IMG/VR virus record: IMGVR_UViG_3300043449_000196
Location: 1-27,425 of that record
DNA from: a virus
Strand: one strand, 5' to 3'
DNA: 27,425 bases
Shown: piece after piece, positions 1 through 9,412 of the stretch
Numbering within the stretch: position 1 is the first letter of the stretch
How the letters are laid out: the number at the start of each line of letters is the position of its first letter
Position numbers and translations under genes: made by a program
Notes under the pieces: generated by a model
Told to the model about the DNA's origin: nothing
The model's input: only the letters and a program-made list of their open reading frames with translations
Database searches by the model: none

Positions 1-6
1 TTTTTT

Positions 7-15
7 TGCTATAAT
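7..15 (+). promoter_or_regulatory. Extended -10 promoter (TGC-TATAAT), likely leaderless
   Basis: A perfect TATAAT at 10-15 is preceded by TG one base upstream (7-8), which is the extended -10 form recognised by the housekeeping sigma factor. A start site 6-7 bases downstream would fall on or next to the ATG at 22, so the transcript would have almost no leader. The region where a -35 box would lie is outside the window. Confidence 0.72.
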
Positions 16-21
16 GGTAAG

Positions 22-705
22 ATGGCTACACGCATACAAGAAAAAACCACTGTTGAGACTATTGACGGAATACTCATAGAGGTTCAGCCACTCAAGATTA
101 AATATCTTAGGGAATTCATGGAAGAATTCCAGCTAGTAAAGACTGCCCAGGATGATAATGAAGCAACTGGGTTTTTGGTTGGGTGTGCGAGGGTAGCCAT
201 GAAACAGTTCTATCCAGAGTTTGATACTGATGAGAAGATAGAAGATAATTTTGATATGCACAATCTTAAGATTATTTTAGATTATTCAGCAGGCATCAAG
301 ATGGACCTAGAAGAAGAAAACTTACAGGAACAGGCAACATCTGGAGAAAATATGACTTGGGAAACACTTGATTTAGCAAAGCTAGAGGCAGAGGTGTTTC
401 TGCTTGGCATCTGGAAAGATTTTGAAGAGTTGGAAAGATGCATATCTATGTTTGAGCTAAATGCTCTTCTAGAGTCAAAAAGAGAAAAAGACTACAGCGA
501 TAAAAAGTTTACTGCTGCACTTAAGGGTATCGATCTTGACGAACAGACTGGTCAGAAAGAGGATGATCCTTGGGAAGCAATGAAGGCTAGGGTATTTGGA
601 GGAACTAGTGATCCAAATGATATTCTGGCGTATCAAGGTGTAAATGCTAATAAAGCTGGGTTTGGTATTGGTATGGGACTAGACTATGAAAAAGTCGGTA
701 GTTAA
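22..705 (+). CDS. Tail assembly chaperone, long form (GT-like)
   Basis: Predicted cytoplasmic chaperone that holds the tape measure protein during tail assembly; it is not expected in the virion. The first 98 residues are homologous to the next gene, with the shared pattern ID-G at 14-16, PLKI at 23-26 and LR-FM at 29-33. An extension follows, ending in a segment with WEAMKARVF and GFGIGMGLDYE, the kind of tail seen on the long product of phage tail chaperone pairs. The extension is in the same frame as the N-terminal domain, so no frameshift is needed. The position just upstream of the short paralogue and the tape measure gene supports the role. The start at ATG 22 is the first in frame; no good ribosome site precedes it, which fits leaderless translation from the promoter at 7-15. 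The call rests on homology to the neighbour and gene order. Confidence 0.8.
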   Translation: MATRIQEKTTVETIDGILIEVQPLKIKYLREFMEEFQLVKTAQDDNEATGFLVGCARVAMKQFYPEFDTDEKIEDNFDMHNLKIILDYSAGIKMDLEEENLQEQATSGENMTWETLDLAKLEAEVFLLGIWKDFEELERCISMFELNALLESKREKDYSDKKFTAALKGIDLDEQTGQKEDDPWEAMKARVFGGTSDPNDILAYQGVNANKAGFGIGMGLDYEKVGS

Positions 706-716
706 TACCTGTTTTA

Positions 717-745
717 TGATATAATTAAACACATACATTAAGGAG
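717..745 (+). promoter_or_regulatory. Extended -10 promoter plus strong ribosome binding site
   Basis: TGATATAAT at 717-725 is an extended -10 box, and AAGGAG at 740-745 is a near-ideal Shine-Dalgarno site. No convincing TTGACA lies 16-18 bases upstream, as is common for extended -10 promoters. The site gives 6 bases of spacing to the ATG at 752 but only 3 to the ATG at 749, which favours 752. The first 12 bases of the promoter recur exactly at 16520-16531. Confidence 0.75.
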
Positions 746-751
746 ATAATG

Positions 752-1069
752 ATGGCAACCACCGTAAACGAAAAGAAGACGGTAACACTAATTGACGGAA
801 CAAAGATTGAACTAAGACCGCTAAAGATTTCCCTTCTTCGTCCATTTATGAAGAAATTTGAAGGAATTGCAGCAGTAGCAGAAGACAATGCAAAATCAAT
901 GGATCTATTGATGGAATGTGTGACAATCGCACTTCAGCAGTACAAGCCAGAGATTACAGATGTTGAATACCTAGAAGAAAATCTTGATCTTCCAACAGTC
1001 TATAAGATTGTTGAAGAGGCTTCTGGTATCAAGCTAAGCGAAGCCCAATTCGGCAATATCGCTGGCTAA
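752..1069 (+). CDS. Tail assembly chaperone, short form (G-like)
   Basis: A 105-residue paralogue of the gene at 22-705, with roughly a third identical residues over its length by eye, but ending right after the shared domain. In many siphoviruses a short chaperone (G) and a long one (GT) come from one locus by programmed frameshifting. Here the short form is a separate gene that stops at a TAA, with no downstream extension frame before the tape measure start at 1097. I chose ATG 752 over 749 because of ribosome-site spacing and because it aligns with the paralogue start (both begin MAT). It has its own extended -10 box and AAGGAG, so it may be made in excess over the long form, as G normally is. 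Confidence 0.78.
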   Translation: MATTVNEKKTVTLIDGTKIELRPLKISLLRPFMKKFEGIAAVAEDNAKSMDLLMECVTIALQQYKPEITDVEYLEENLDLPTVYKIVEEASGIKLSEAQFGNIAG

Positions 1070-1096
1070 CCTATAGTTACAAAGAGGTGTAAATGA

Positions 1097-4000
1097 ATGG
1101 CTGATGTCGAATCCAATATTAATATTAATATTGATGCGTCTCAAGCTCTAGCCAATTTAAGGGCTCTGCAAAGAGAGATCTCAGCCTTTCATACATCAAT
1201 GGCAAAGGGTGGTGCTGCTGCACAAGCAGCATCAAATAATCTTGCCAATAATCTTGTAAATCAGATTAATGCAACTGGTAAGTTCTCAGCTCAATTTACT
1301 AATGTTGCTTCAACTACAGAGGCATTTACAACTGCCCTAGAAAAGAATCAGTTTACTCTTCGTGAGTACTTTAGATATACTGGTGCTGCTACAAAAACAT
1401 TTGGCAAGATGTTTGCCCAAGAGTTTGAAACAATTAGCACAGTCACACGTGAACGTGTAAAAGATTTACAGACACAATACATCAAGCTTGGTAAAGATGC
1501 CAATGGTGCAATTCAGGCAATTAAGGTTAGACCGCTTGCACTTGACATGGAAGATCTTGGCACCAAGACACAGATGGCTGCTCAAAGAACACAGATTCTT
1601 AATCAGCTTCTTCAGCAAGGTTCTACAAATCTTCTAAACTTTGGTAAGAATACGCAGTGGGCTGGTCGTCAGCTCATGGTTGGTTTTACAATTCCACTTA
1701 TGATGTTTGGTTCTCAAGCAGCCAAGGCATTCTCCGATGTTGAAACTCAGATGATTAGATTTAAGAGAGTTTATGGAGACCTTCAAACTTCTTCTTCAGA
1801 TGCAATGGCGATGTCTGAGGATATTCGAAAGCTTGCTTCTGACTATACAAAGTATGGCATTGCAGTAGCAGATACGATTAAACTTGCTGCAGATGCAGCT
1901 GCAACTGGTAAGCAAGGTGCAGAACTTATGGAGCAGGTTGCATCAGCAACAAAGCTTGCAGTTCTTGGCGGTATTGATCAGCAACAGGCTTTGGAAACAA
2001 CCATTTCACTTACTAATGCTTTTGGTATTGCAGCAGAAGATCTAGCAAAGAAAACAAACTTCCTTAACGCAGTTGAAAACCAAACTGTCACATCTATTGA
2101 TGACCTTACAACTGCAATTCCTAAAGCTGCACCAGTTATTCAGCAACTTGGTGGTAGCGTAGAAGACCTGACATTCTTCCTTACAGCTATGCGTGAGGGT
2201 GGTGTAAATGCAGCAGAAGGTGCTAACGCACTTAAGTCTGGTCTTGCATCTATGATTAACCCAACAAAGGCAGCATCAGAATTCCTTGGTAGTTTTGGTA
2301 TTAACATCAAGGGACTAGTAGAAGCTAACAAGGGTGATCTAAAGGGTACTGTTATTGGATTTGCAGAAGCACTTGATAAGCTAGACCCACTAAACCGTGC
2401 ACAGGCTATTGAAAAGCTATTTGGTAAGTTCCAGTTTGCACGTATGTCTACATTGTTCCAGAACGTTATTGCAGAAGGTTCTCAAGCAAACAAGGTCCTT
2501 GAGTTGTCAAACGCAACAGCAGAAGAACTTGCAATTCTTTCTGAACGAGAAATGAAGACAATGGAGAATTCTCCACTTTACAAGTTTAAGAAAGCAATTG
2601 AAGACCTAAAGAATACTCTAGTTCCCATTGGTGAACAATTCCTAAAAGCGATCACACCAGTTGTTCAGTTTATTGGTGGAATACTAGAAAAGTTTAATGG
2701 ACTTAGTGATGGTGCTAAGAAGTTTGTTGTAACCTTAACTGCAATTCTTGCAGGTATTGGACCAGTAGCACTTATGACATTTGGTCTTCTTGCTAACGGT
2801 GTCGCTAACATTATTAAGCTATTTACAGCAGTTAAGAGAGTATTTAATGGTGCAGGTGGTGCATCTCAGGACCTTGGCTCACAAACACAGTTTATGACAC
2901 AGGCACAGATGGAAGCAGCTTCTGCAGCTTCTTCTCTTGAGCAGGCTCACGCAGCACTGAAGCAAACATTTACTTCTGAAGCTAATGCTGTTGACATGCT
3001 TACAGCTGCATACCAAAGAGCAATTACAGCACAGCGTGGATTTTCTGGTGGACCAGTTCCGAATACAAGATCAACCAAGCCAAAGAATTTTGCAAGTGGT
3101 GGTGTTGTTGTAACTGGTCCTGGTGGTCCAAAGGATGATGCAATCCCAGCAAACCTATCAAATGGTGAGGTTGTACTTTCTGTAGATACAGTAAATAAAA
3201 ACCCTGGAGTTGTTGCTGCACTTCTTACTGGAAGAAGAATTAATGTTCCAGGATTTGCAAATGGTTCAAAGTCTGTTGCAACAGGATTTGGATATAGCCA
3301 AGGACACTTCTCTGGCTACCAGTCAGCAACTGGACAACAACTTTTGGATATGGCAAAGAATGATGCAGACCTTGCTGCAATTAAGCAGAGACTAGCATCA
3401 CAAGCAAAGCTTCTTTCAGAAATTTCTGGAAACGTAGTTAAGTATGAAGACATGCTCACACACGAATTCCAAGTTTATGACAACAGAGTAGTTGGTCAGT
3501 CAATGGCTCTGAATACAATGCTTGGTCAGTCAGGAGCAAAGGGTGGAGCTGCCCCTGCTGATATGGTTCAGGAAGAGTATGCAGGCCAAAGAGGCCAGGC
3601 ACATGGTATGGCTGCAAACTACATGGAAAGAGCTGGAGTAGATCCAGAGAAAATTAAGTCTACAATGGTAGACCTAGCGGACGAGGTAGATGCAGGTATT
3701 CAGGATTTCATTACTAAGACTGGAAAGGCAGCCAAGGATGTAAAGATTTCTGGCGATGACCTTGACAGAATTATGCAGAATGCATATAGCAAGGTAGCAT
3801 CTAGAAACCAAGAATTGGCAACTGCCTATGGTGAGATGTCAGAAATTTCTGGTATTGCTTCTGTACAGAAGACAACTTCAGGTTCAAACAACAGACTTTC
3901 ACTATCACGCATGCGTGAGTGGTACAAGAGACAAACAACCAGAGACGCTAATTATGATGCTGGCGTTCAGTACTCTGAAAACCCAGACAAGCCTTATTTG

Positions 4001-7000
4001 GCAAAGATTGCAAAGAGACAATTTGCTAGCGGTACTTATGAAACTGCAAGACAGGTTAGAGACCAAGACCCACAGGCATTTAAGGAACTTCTTCAGGAGA
4101 AGGATTCTGCAAAGCGTCTAGCAATGCTTAAGGCATCAGCAAAGCGTCTAGGGATCAAGTTTGTTGAGTCTGCTTCAGATGGATTTGCTGATGGAGCAAA
4201 TAAGGGCCTAGAGGCTAAGTCACCATCTAAGAAAGCTGAGAAGGCTGGTAAGAATGGTGCAGATGGATTTATTAAGGGTGCAAAGTCAGGTGCTGAGGAA
4301 TCAACTCAGGCTGGACGTGAACAAGCAAGAAGAACTAACCAGGGTGTAGAGGCAGAGCAGGCAGCTGCAAGAGCAGCTGGTAAGAAGGTTGGAGATGCTG
4401 CAGCACAAGGTGTTGCTTCAGCTGGTGGCGGACGTGGACCAAATATAAATCCAACATTAATGGATAGATTTGATCAATCAAGACTTGGTTCTAAGTTTAA
4501 TAGTTCAAAGATGGGTCGTAGACTCAATGCAAGAATGGCTTTCTCTGATGAAAGCTTTGGTGCAGATGCTCCACAAAACAGGACAAAGGCATTAGTTGGA
4601 AAAGCTACTGGAATTGGTATGGGTGTTACATCCGCACTTGCAGTAGCATCAGCAATCCCTGGTCCAGTTGGAGAGACAGCACAAAAAGCATTGCCTATTG
4701 CAGGTGCTGTTACATCTATCCTTCCTATGCTTACTTCCCCTGTTGGTGCTGCAGTAGTTGCAGTTGGTGCTTTGGTGGCTGCTACCTATGCACAGAAGAA
4801 AGCATTTGATGATGCTCAAAATTCAGTATTAGATTTTAGTGAAAAGGTTGGTGCATCAACATCAGCAATTGAAGGTTTTAGTAAATTTGCAGGAACTGTT
4901 TCAGCAACAGAAATTATGCGTAAGCGTAGAGAAGCTGGAATTAACCCATTCCAAATTCAAACTGGAAAAACTACCTGGGGACAGGCTTTTGTTGGTAGCG
5001 AAGAAGGCAAGGGAATGCTTTCTTCTGTTAAACAAAATATTAAGCAAAATGGTTCAGCATCAGCAAGCTCTTCTATAGTTGCACAAGCTGCTTCAGCAGT
5101 TATGACTGGTGCAATGTCAGCACAGCAGGCTAGAAGCTATGTTGCTGCAATTGGAGAGCAACTTGGAGATTCATCTTTCTCAATTAAGGCAAATGCTCAG
5201 CTGATTACACTGCTTGGTCCAAATGGGGAGAACGTTCTTAAGGATGGAATGTCTATCCGTACAAAGCTAATTGAGGATCAGAGATCTAAGTCTGATGTTG
5301 CCATGAAGGGACTTAAGAAGGCAAGTGGCTGGACTATGGGAGATGTTGGAAACACAGCTCTTGGTATTGGTGGTGGAGCTGCAGCAGGTGCAGCAGCTGG
5401 AGCTATCGTTGGATCTGCTGTCCCAATTATTGGTACTGCTGTTGGTGCTATTGGTGGTGCCATTGTTGGTGCAATTGCAGGTGGAATATTCCAACAAAGA
5501 GATAGGCAAAAGAGAATTGGTGCTTCTTCAGCAGCAGCTATTGCAATGCAAAAGCAGGAGCTTGAAGTAGAGCAACAAATGCTTGACTCCCTTGACCAAG
5601 AGTATGAAAAGAAATATGCTAATCTTATGGCTGCTGGAAAGCAGGCAGAGGCAGAAAAACTTACAAATCAATACCTAACAGATAGACAGGGACTTCTTGA
5701 TCAACAGGCAGAAACTGTTCAAGCTATATCTACAAACTTTAAGGGTTCTAGCGAAGATGTTCAGAATGCACTTACTTCTGGTGCAGAAAAGGCTATAACT
5801 AAAAAATACAAGGGTACAGTTCAGGAAGACTTAGTTCCACTAGCACTTCAAAATATTAATGATTCTAGCATGACTAAAGAACAAAAGTATGTCATTAAAA
5901 TGGAAATGGCCTCTGGCAATATTGATCCTATGAGAATGATTTCTATTATGGAAACATTTGGAGATGACCAGAAGTCAATCGATAAAATGATGACAATTAT
6001 TACCAAGTTTGGTGGAACAACTGGCTCTCAGACACAGCAAGTGGTTGACCTATTTGATGGTAATAAGACTATTCAGAAATCAATTGTCGCTAAGGTAGAG
6101 GCTGCAAAGACATCTGCTGATGCACAAAAGATTTTGACTATGTGGTCAGCAGTTGGTCAGGGTACTGCAAGATCTCCAGAACTTAAGGTAGTAGCAAACT
6201 ACATTGAAAAGAATCCAGCAGTACAAAAGAAGCTAACAGAAATCATTGATGGAATTACAAAGCAAAAGGGTAAGTTTGATTTAACTATTGCTACTAAGAT
6301 TCTTGGTGCAGACTCAGTTGCCATGAAGGCACTTAGAGAAAACTGGGACTACTTCTCAAAGCTAACAGATAAAGAACAGCAGATCTACATGCAAGAGCTT
6401 GCTGTTATTTCTCAGAAGGTAGTTTCAAATAAGGATCCATTGGTGCAGGCATGGCTTAAGACACCAGAGGGTACTCCTTATGCAGTCAAGACAGATGCAG
6501 AGCAGCTATCTGGATACCTCAATTACGAGGCATACACAGTAACAAAGGCTGCTGGTAATATTGAATATAAGGCACCAGGACCTGGTGGTGGCGGTGGTGG
6601 CGGTGGCCCACAAGCATCTGCCATTGACGGACTAACTAAAGATCTCCGTGACGTTCAGAAGAATCAAATTGTTCCAAAGGTTGGCTGGGATGCTAATATG
6701 AAGATTCTTAGAGGCCTATTCTCAGGTAAAGATGGCAAGGGTAACGCAAAGAGAGAGATTACTCTATATAGTGGTCTTCAAAATGATATGCGTAAGCTTG
6801 GTGCTGGAGAAGATGTTATTCAGCTAATTGCTGGTATGGACCCTGCTGAATTTGAAAAGAGAAAGAAGTCTCTATTTAACTTTGACAATAATGGAAATAT
6901 TAAGTCATTCAAGGATGACCTAGTTACTATTGGCGAAGCAATGAGATCTATTCAGCTTGGTAAATTTATGGATCAGCAACAAGCATCTGCCAAGATGACA

Positions 7001-8779
7001 GGATACCAAACATCAGCTCTTGCAAAACTTAAGAATGCTGGTGTAGATACTGCTACAGCATACGCAATGGTTGCAGACCAAGCAACAGCATCTGCAATTG
7101 CTAACTCAAAGCTAAGCCCTGAAAAGCTTCAACAAATGGCTAATGCTGCTAAGAAGGCTGCAGATGCTATGCTTGAGTTTAATACAAGAACAAACCTTGC
7201 AAGTTCTGTACAGGAATTCAATGATAAGAAGGCTCTTCTTCTAAAGCTTGGTGCACAGGCAAAGAACTTTACACAAGAACAAATGACTGAAATTCTTAAT
7301 AATAAGGATCTTCAAACAATGATTCTTCACCCAGAATTTAATCAAACAGAATTTAACGAAAAGCTTAAGCAAGTTGCAGAAGCAGCTAATGTCGAAATTG
7401 CAATTAAGTCACTGACAGTAGAAGGTCTTACAGACATGTTTAATACTGGATTTAACAATGCAATGGCAGAAATTAATGCTAAAGAGCAAAAGATTCAGAT
7501 TCAGTTTGAGAATGTTACTAAGGGTGACAACTCAATCATTAAGTCTGCAGAGAATCAGATTGCAGGAATTAACTACCAGGTTGGACAGTGGAATGCACAG
7601 CTTAAGGGAATTGAAGACCAAGAAAAGGTAATTAATGAGTCTTACGATAAGCGTAAGGAAGCACTAAATACTATTGCTCAAATGAATGAGCGTATTTCCA
7701 ATCAGCAAAAGGGTCAGCTAGGTCTTGCCCAAGCACTTGCTTCTGGAGATATGGCACAGGCAGCTAGAGCAGCACTTGACATGAGATCACAGGCTGCTGG
7801 ATATGCAATACAAGATCAACAAGCAGCACTTGAAGAATCTAGAAAAGATGCTCTTGGTGGGGTAAGAAGTGACAAGGGTTATTCTAGAGTAGAAATTGAA
7901 ACACAGGTTAAAAACCTTAACGATCAAATCTTTAAGATCCAACAACAGCAATTGATTCCAGCACAGGAAAGAGTAAGACTTGCTACTATTGAAAGAGATA
8001 GACAGCTTGAACTTGTAACAGCTGGTGGCTTAACTAAGCAGCAGTGGAATGAGATTAAGAACAATATTGATCTTGCGTATATGAGTTCTGGAAAGTATCA
8101 ACAGTCAATTTCTATTGCAAAGGATTCAGTTAAAAAGATTCTTGACTACTGGAATTCAGTCCCAAAGACATACGAAACTCTTTATACAATTACAACTAAG
8201 TATGCTGGAGCAGGTGCACCTTTGGCTGGTGTTCAGTCTTCAACCAATAATGGTAAGACTGAAGCAGAAATTCAAAAAGCTGCTGCAAATGTTCAGAAAG
8301 CAAAAGATGATATAGCAACAGCAAACAAGCTATACAGTGTTCCAGGAATGACAAGCGTTGCAATCGCAATGACAAGTGCTGCAAATAAGGTTATTGCTGC
8401 AAATGGATATAACTCAGGTGGATCAGTTGATGGAGTTGGAAACTATGACAATGTCCCAGCAATGCTTACACCAGGAGAGTTTGTTGTAAATAGAAATTCT
8501 GTTGGAAAGTATGGTCGTGGAATGCTTAAGGCAATCAACGCTGGGACCTATAGCGAACCATCAATCCCAATGCTTTCTGGCATGGACCCAATTCCTACTG
8601 CAGATATTTCAAGAGGGGCATCAGTTGTTCAGTCATCAAACTCCAATTCAGTGTATAATTATACTCTAACAGTTAATGCTAGAACTGACTCAAATGCAAA
8701 TGAGATTGCTCAAACAGTTATGGCTAAGCTAAGAAATATGGGAGAAAACAGCCCAACTATGAGAGGTGTTAGAAGATAA
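1097..8779 (+). CDS. Tape measure protein
   Basis: Sets tail length and passes through the tail tube during DNA entry. At 2560 residues it is very large; about 1.5 angstroms per residue gives a tail near 380 nm. Residues ~215-570 match the phage minor-tail/TP901-1 tape measure core, ending in a hydrophobic stretch at ~541-570. Two copies of a GG-x-D-IPA-L-GE-VV type motif lie at ~668-695 and ~2440-2464. Residues ~1020-1060 carry the SPSK/GADGF pattern common in tape measures. Hydrophobic Gly/Ala-rich segments at ~1165-1235 and ~1423-1466 look able to insert in membrane. Eight glycines at 1830-1837 form a hinge. Residues ~780-1015 form a region I do not recognise. The start has AAAGAGGTG 7 bases upstream; the ATG at 1093 is out of frame and stops after three codons. 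Confidence 0.96.
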   Translation: MADVESNININIDASQALANLRALQREISAFHTSMAKGGAAAQAASNNLANNLVNQINATGKFSAQFTNVASTTEAFTTALEKNQFTLREYFRYTGAATKTFGKMFAQEFETISTVTRERVKDLQTQYIKLGKDANGAIQAIKVRPLALDMEDLGTKTQMAAQRTQILNQLLQQGSTNLLNFGKNTQWAGRQLMVGFTIPLMMFGSQAAKAFSDVETQMIRFKRVYGDLQTSSSDAMAMSEDIRKLASDYTKYGIAVADTIKLAADAAATGKQGAELMEQVASATKLAVLGGIDQQQALETTISLTNAFGIAAEDLAKKTNFLNAVENQTVTSIDDLTTAIPKAAPVIQQLGGSVEDLTFFLTAMREGGVNAAEGANALKSGLASMINPTKAASEFLGSFGINIKGLVEANKGDLKGTVIGFAEALDKLDPLNRAQAIEKLFGKFQFARMSTLFQNVIAEGSQANKVLELSNATAEELAILSEREMKTMENSPLYKFKKAIEDLKNTLVPIGEQFLKAITPVVQFIGGILEKFNGLSDGAKKFVVTLTAILAGIGPVALMTFGLLANGVANIIKLFTAVKRVFNGAGGASQDLGSQTQFMTQAQMEAASAASSLEQAHAALKQTFTSEANAVDMLTAAYQRAITAQRGFSGGPVPNTRSTKPKNFASGGVVVTGPGGPKDDAIPANLSNGEVVLSVDTVNKNPGVVAALLTGRRINVPGFANGSKSVATGFGYSQGHFSGYQSATGQQLLDMAKNDADLAAIKQRLASQAKLLSEISGNVVKYEDMLTHEFQVYDNRVVGQSMALNTMLGQSGAKGGAAPADMVQEEYAGQRGQAHGMAANYMERAGVDPEKIKSTMVDLADEVDAGIQDFITKTGKAAKDVKISGDDLDRIMQNAYSKVASRNQELATAYGEMSEISGIASVQKTTSGSNNRLSLSRMREWYKRQTTRDANYDAGVQYSENPDKPYLAKIAKRQFASGTYETARQVRDQDPQAFKELLQEKDSAKRLAMLKASAKRLGIKFVESASDGFADGANKGLEAKSPSKKAEKAGKNGADGFIKGAKSGAEESTQAGREQARRTNQGVEAEQAAARAAGKKVGDAAAQGVASAGGGRGPNINPTLMDRFDQSRLGSKFNSSKMGRRLNARMAFSDESFGADAPQNRTKALVGKATGIGMGVTSALAVASAIPGPVGETAQKALPIAGAVTSILPMLTSPVGAAVVAVGALVAATYAQKKAFDDAQNSVLDFSEKVGASTSAIEGFSKFAGTVSATEIMRKRREAGINPFQIQTGKTTWGQAFVGSEEGKGMLSSVKQNIKQNGSASASSSIVAQAASAVMTGAMSAQQARSYVAAIGEQLGDSSFSIKANAQLITLLGPNGENVLKDGMSIRTKLIEDQRSKSDVAMKGLKKASGWTMGDVGNTALGIGGGAAAGAAAGAIVGSAVPIIGTAVGAIGGAIVGAIAGGIFQQRDRQKRIGASSAAAIAMQKQELEVEQQMLDSLDQEYEKKYANLMAAGKQAEAEKLTNQYLTDRQGLLDQQAETVQAISTNFKGSSEDVQNALTSGAEKAITKKYKGTVQEDLVPLALQNINDSSMTKEQKYVIKMEMASGNIDPMRMISIMETFGDDQKSIDKMMTIITKFGGTTGSQTQQVVDLFDGNKTIQKSIVAKVEAAKTSADAQKILTMWSAVGQGTARSPELKVVANYIEKNPAVQKKLTEIIDGITKQKGKFDLTIATKILGADSVAMKALRENWDYFSKLTDKEQQIYMQELAVISQKVVSNKDPLVQAWLKTPEGTPYAVKTDAEQLSGYLNYEAYTVTKAAGNIEYKAPGPGGGGGGGGPQASAIDGLTKDLRDVQKNQIVPKVGWDANMKILRGLFSGKDGKGNAKREITLYSGLQNDMRKLGAGEDVIQLIAGMDPAEFEKRKKSLFNFDNNGNIKSFKDDLVTIGEAMRSIQLGKFMDQQQASAKMTGYQTSALAKLKNAGVDTATAYAMVADQATASAIANSKLSPEKLQQMANAAKKAADAMLEFNTRTNLASSVQEFNDKKALLLKLGAQAKNFTQEQMTEILNNKDLQTMILHPEFNQTEFNEKLKQVAEAANVEIAIKSLTVEGLTDMFNTGFNNAMAEINAKEQKIQIQFENVTKGDNSIIKSAENQIAGINYQVGQWNAQLKGIEDQEKVINESYDKRKEALNTIAQMNERISNQQKGQLGLAQALASGDMAQAARAALDMRSQAAGYAIQDQQAALEESRKDALGGVRSDKGYSRVEIETQVKNLNDQIFKIQQQQLIPAQERVRLATIERDRQLELVTAGGLTKQQWNEIKNNIDLAYMSSGKYQQSISIAKDSVKKILDYWNSVPKTYETLYTITTKYAGAGAPLAGVQSSTNNGKTEAEIQKAAANVQKAKDDIATANKLYSVPGMTSVAIAMTSAANKVIAANGYNSGGSVDGVGNYDNVPAMLTPGEFVVNRNSVGKYGRGMLKAINAGTYSEPSIPMLSGMDPIPTADISRGASVVQSSNSNSVYNYTLTVNARTDSNANEIAQTVMAKLRNMGENSPTMRGVRR

Positions 8780-9411
8780 TGGCATCACAGGCATATAAAG
8801 CAGGCAGACAAAAGTATGCACGTCCACAAGCAATGCTGTGGTCTAACAATGCTCCTCAGATTATTAGCAATGAATATGTTCCAATCGGCTTTGAGGTAGG
8901 ATCAACTACACCAGCAAACGCATCTTTGTCAAATGATTTTATTATTCTTTCTGACCATAATCGTCAACCACTAGATTTTAAGAATAACCGTATTGAGACA
9001 AGAAAGCGTATGGTTAACGGGCAGATGAGAGCCTACCACGTTGCTGATAAGCTACAGATAAATACATCTTGGGACTTGCTTCCTTCACGCAGCTTTGCCT
9101 CAAATCCAAACTTTGATTATACAACAGGAAATACATCTTTGCCAAATTCAGACCAGTATACGGTAGATGGTGGGGCAGGTGGAGTTGAGCTATTAGATTG
9201 GTATGAAAATCATACTGGATCATTCTGGGTATATCTATCATATGATAAATACACCGAGTTCGCCCCAGAAGATGAGTTTAGGTATAGAAGACTTGGACAG
9301 TATGCATATGCAGTAAAAATGTTCATCTCCTCATTTGACTATACAGTTTCTAAGCGTGGTAATTCAGGTCACGATCTTTGGAATATACAAGTATCGCTAG
9401 AAGAGGAATAA
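8779..9411 (+). CDS. Distal-tail-like minor tail protein
   Basis: A 210-residue protein lying directly between the tape measure and the hub gene, the slot of the distal tail protein (Dit) in siphoviruses. The sequence is beta-rich and soluble, with aromatic clusters (LLDWYENHTGSFWVYLSYD near 148-166) and a C-terminal strand ending in acidic residues. No enzymatic motif is visible. Dit proteins form a hexameric ring joining the tail tube to the tip, but I recognise the role from position rather than from a clear motif. It starts on the TAATG that ends the tape measure gene, with GAGAGGTG upstream, so translation is probably coupled. It could instead be another minor tail protein of actinophage type. 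Confidence 0.68.
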   Translation: MASQAYKAGRQKYARPQAMLWSNNAPQIISNEYVPIGFEVGSTTPANASLSNDFIILSDHNRQPLDFKNNRIETRKRMVNGQMRAYHVADKLQINTSWDLLPSRSFASNPNFDYTTGNTSLPNSDQYTVDGGAGGVELLDWYENHTGSFWVYLSYDKYTEFAPEDEFRYRRLGQYAYAVKMFISSFDYTVSKRGNSGHDLWNIQVSLEEE

Positions 9412-9412
9412 T

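Noticed and set aside
749-751. ATG 749 as the start of the short chaperone
   Set aside because: It is only 3 bases from AAGGAG; ATG 752 has 6-base spacing and aligns with the paralogue's start.
1093-1104. ATG at 1093 just before the tape measure start
   Set aside because: It reads only three codons (MNG) before a stop. The ATG at 1097 is in the tape measure frame and is well placed behind AAAGAGGTG.
5267-5509. Cys/Ser/Thr-rich - strand frame opposite the Gly/Ala-rich tape measure segment
   Set aside because: It is the antisense reading of repetitive Gly/Ala codons; such frames are expected by composition.
6584-6607. GGT/GGC run as a repeat element
   Set aside because: It is eight glycine codons in frame inside the tape measure gene, a flexible hinge in the protein rather than a mobile or regulatory repeat.
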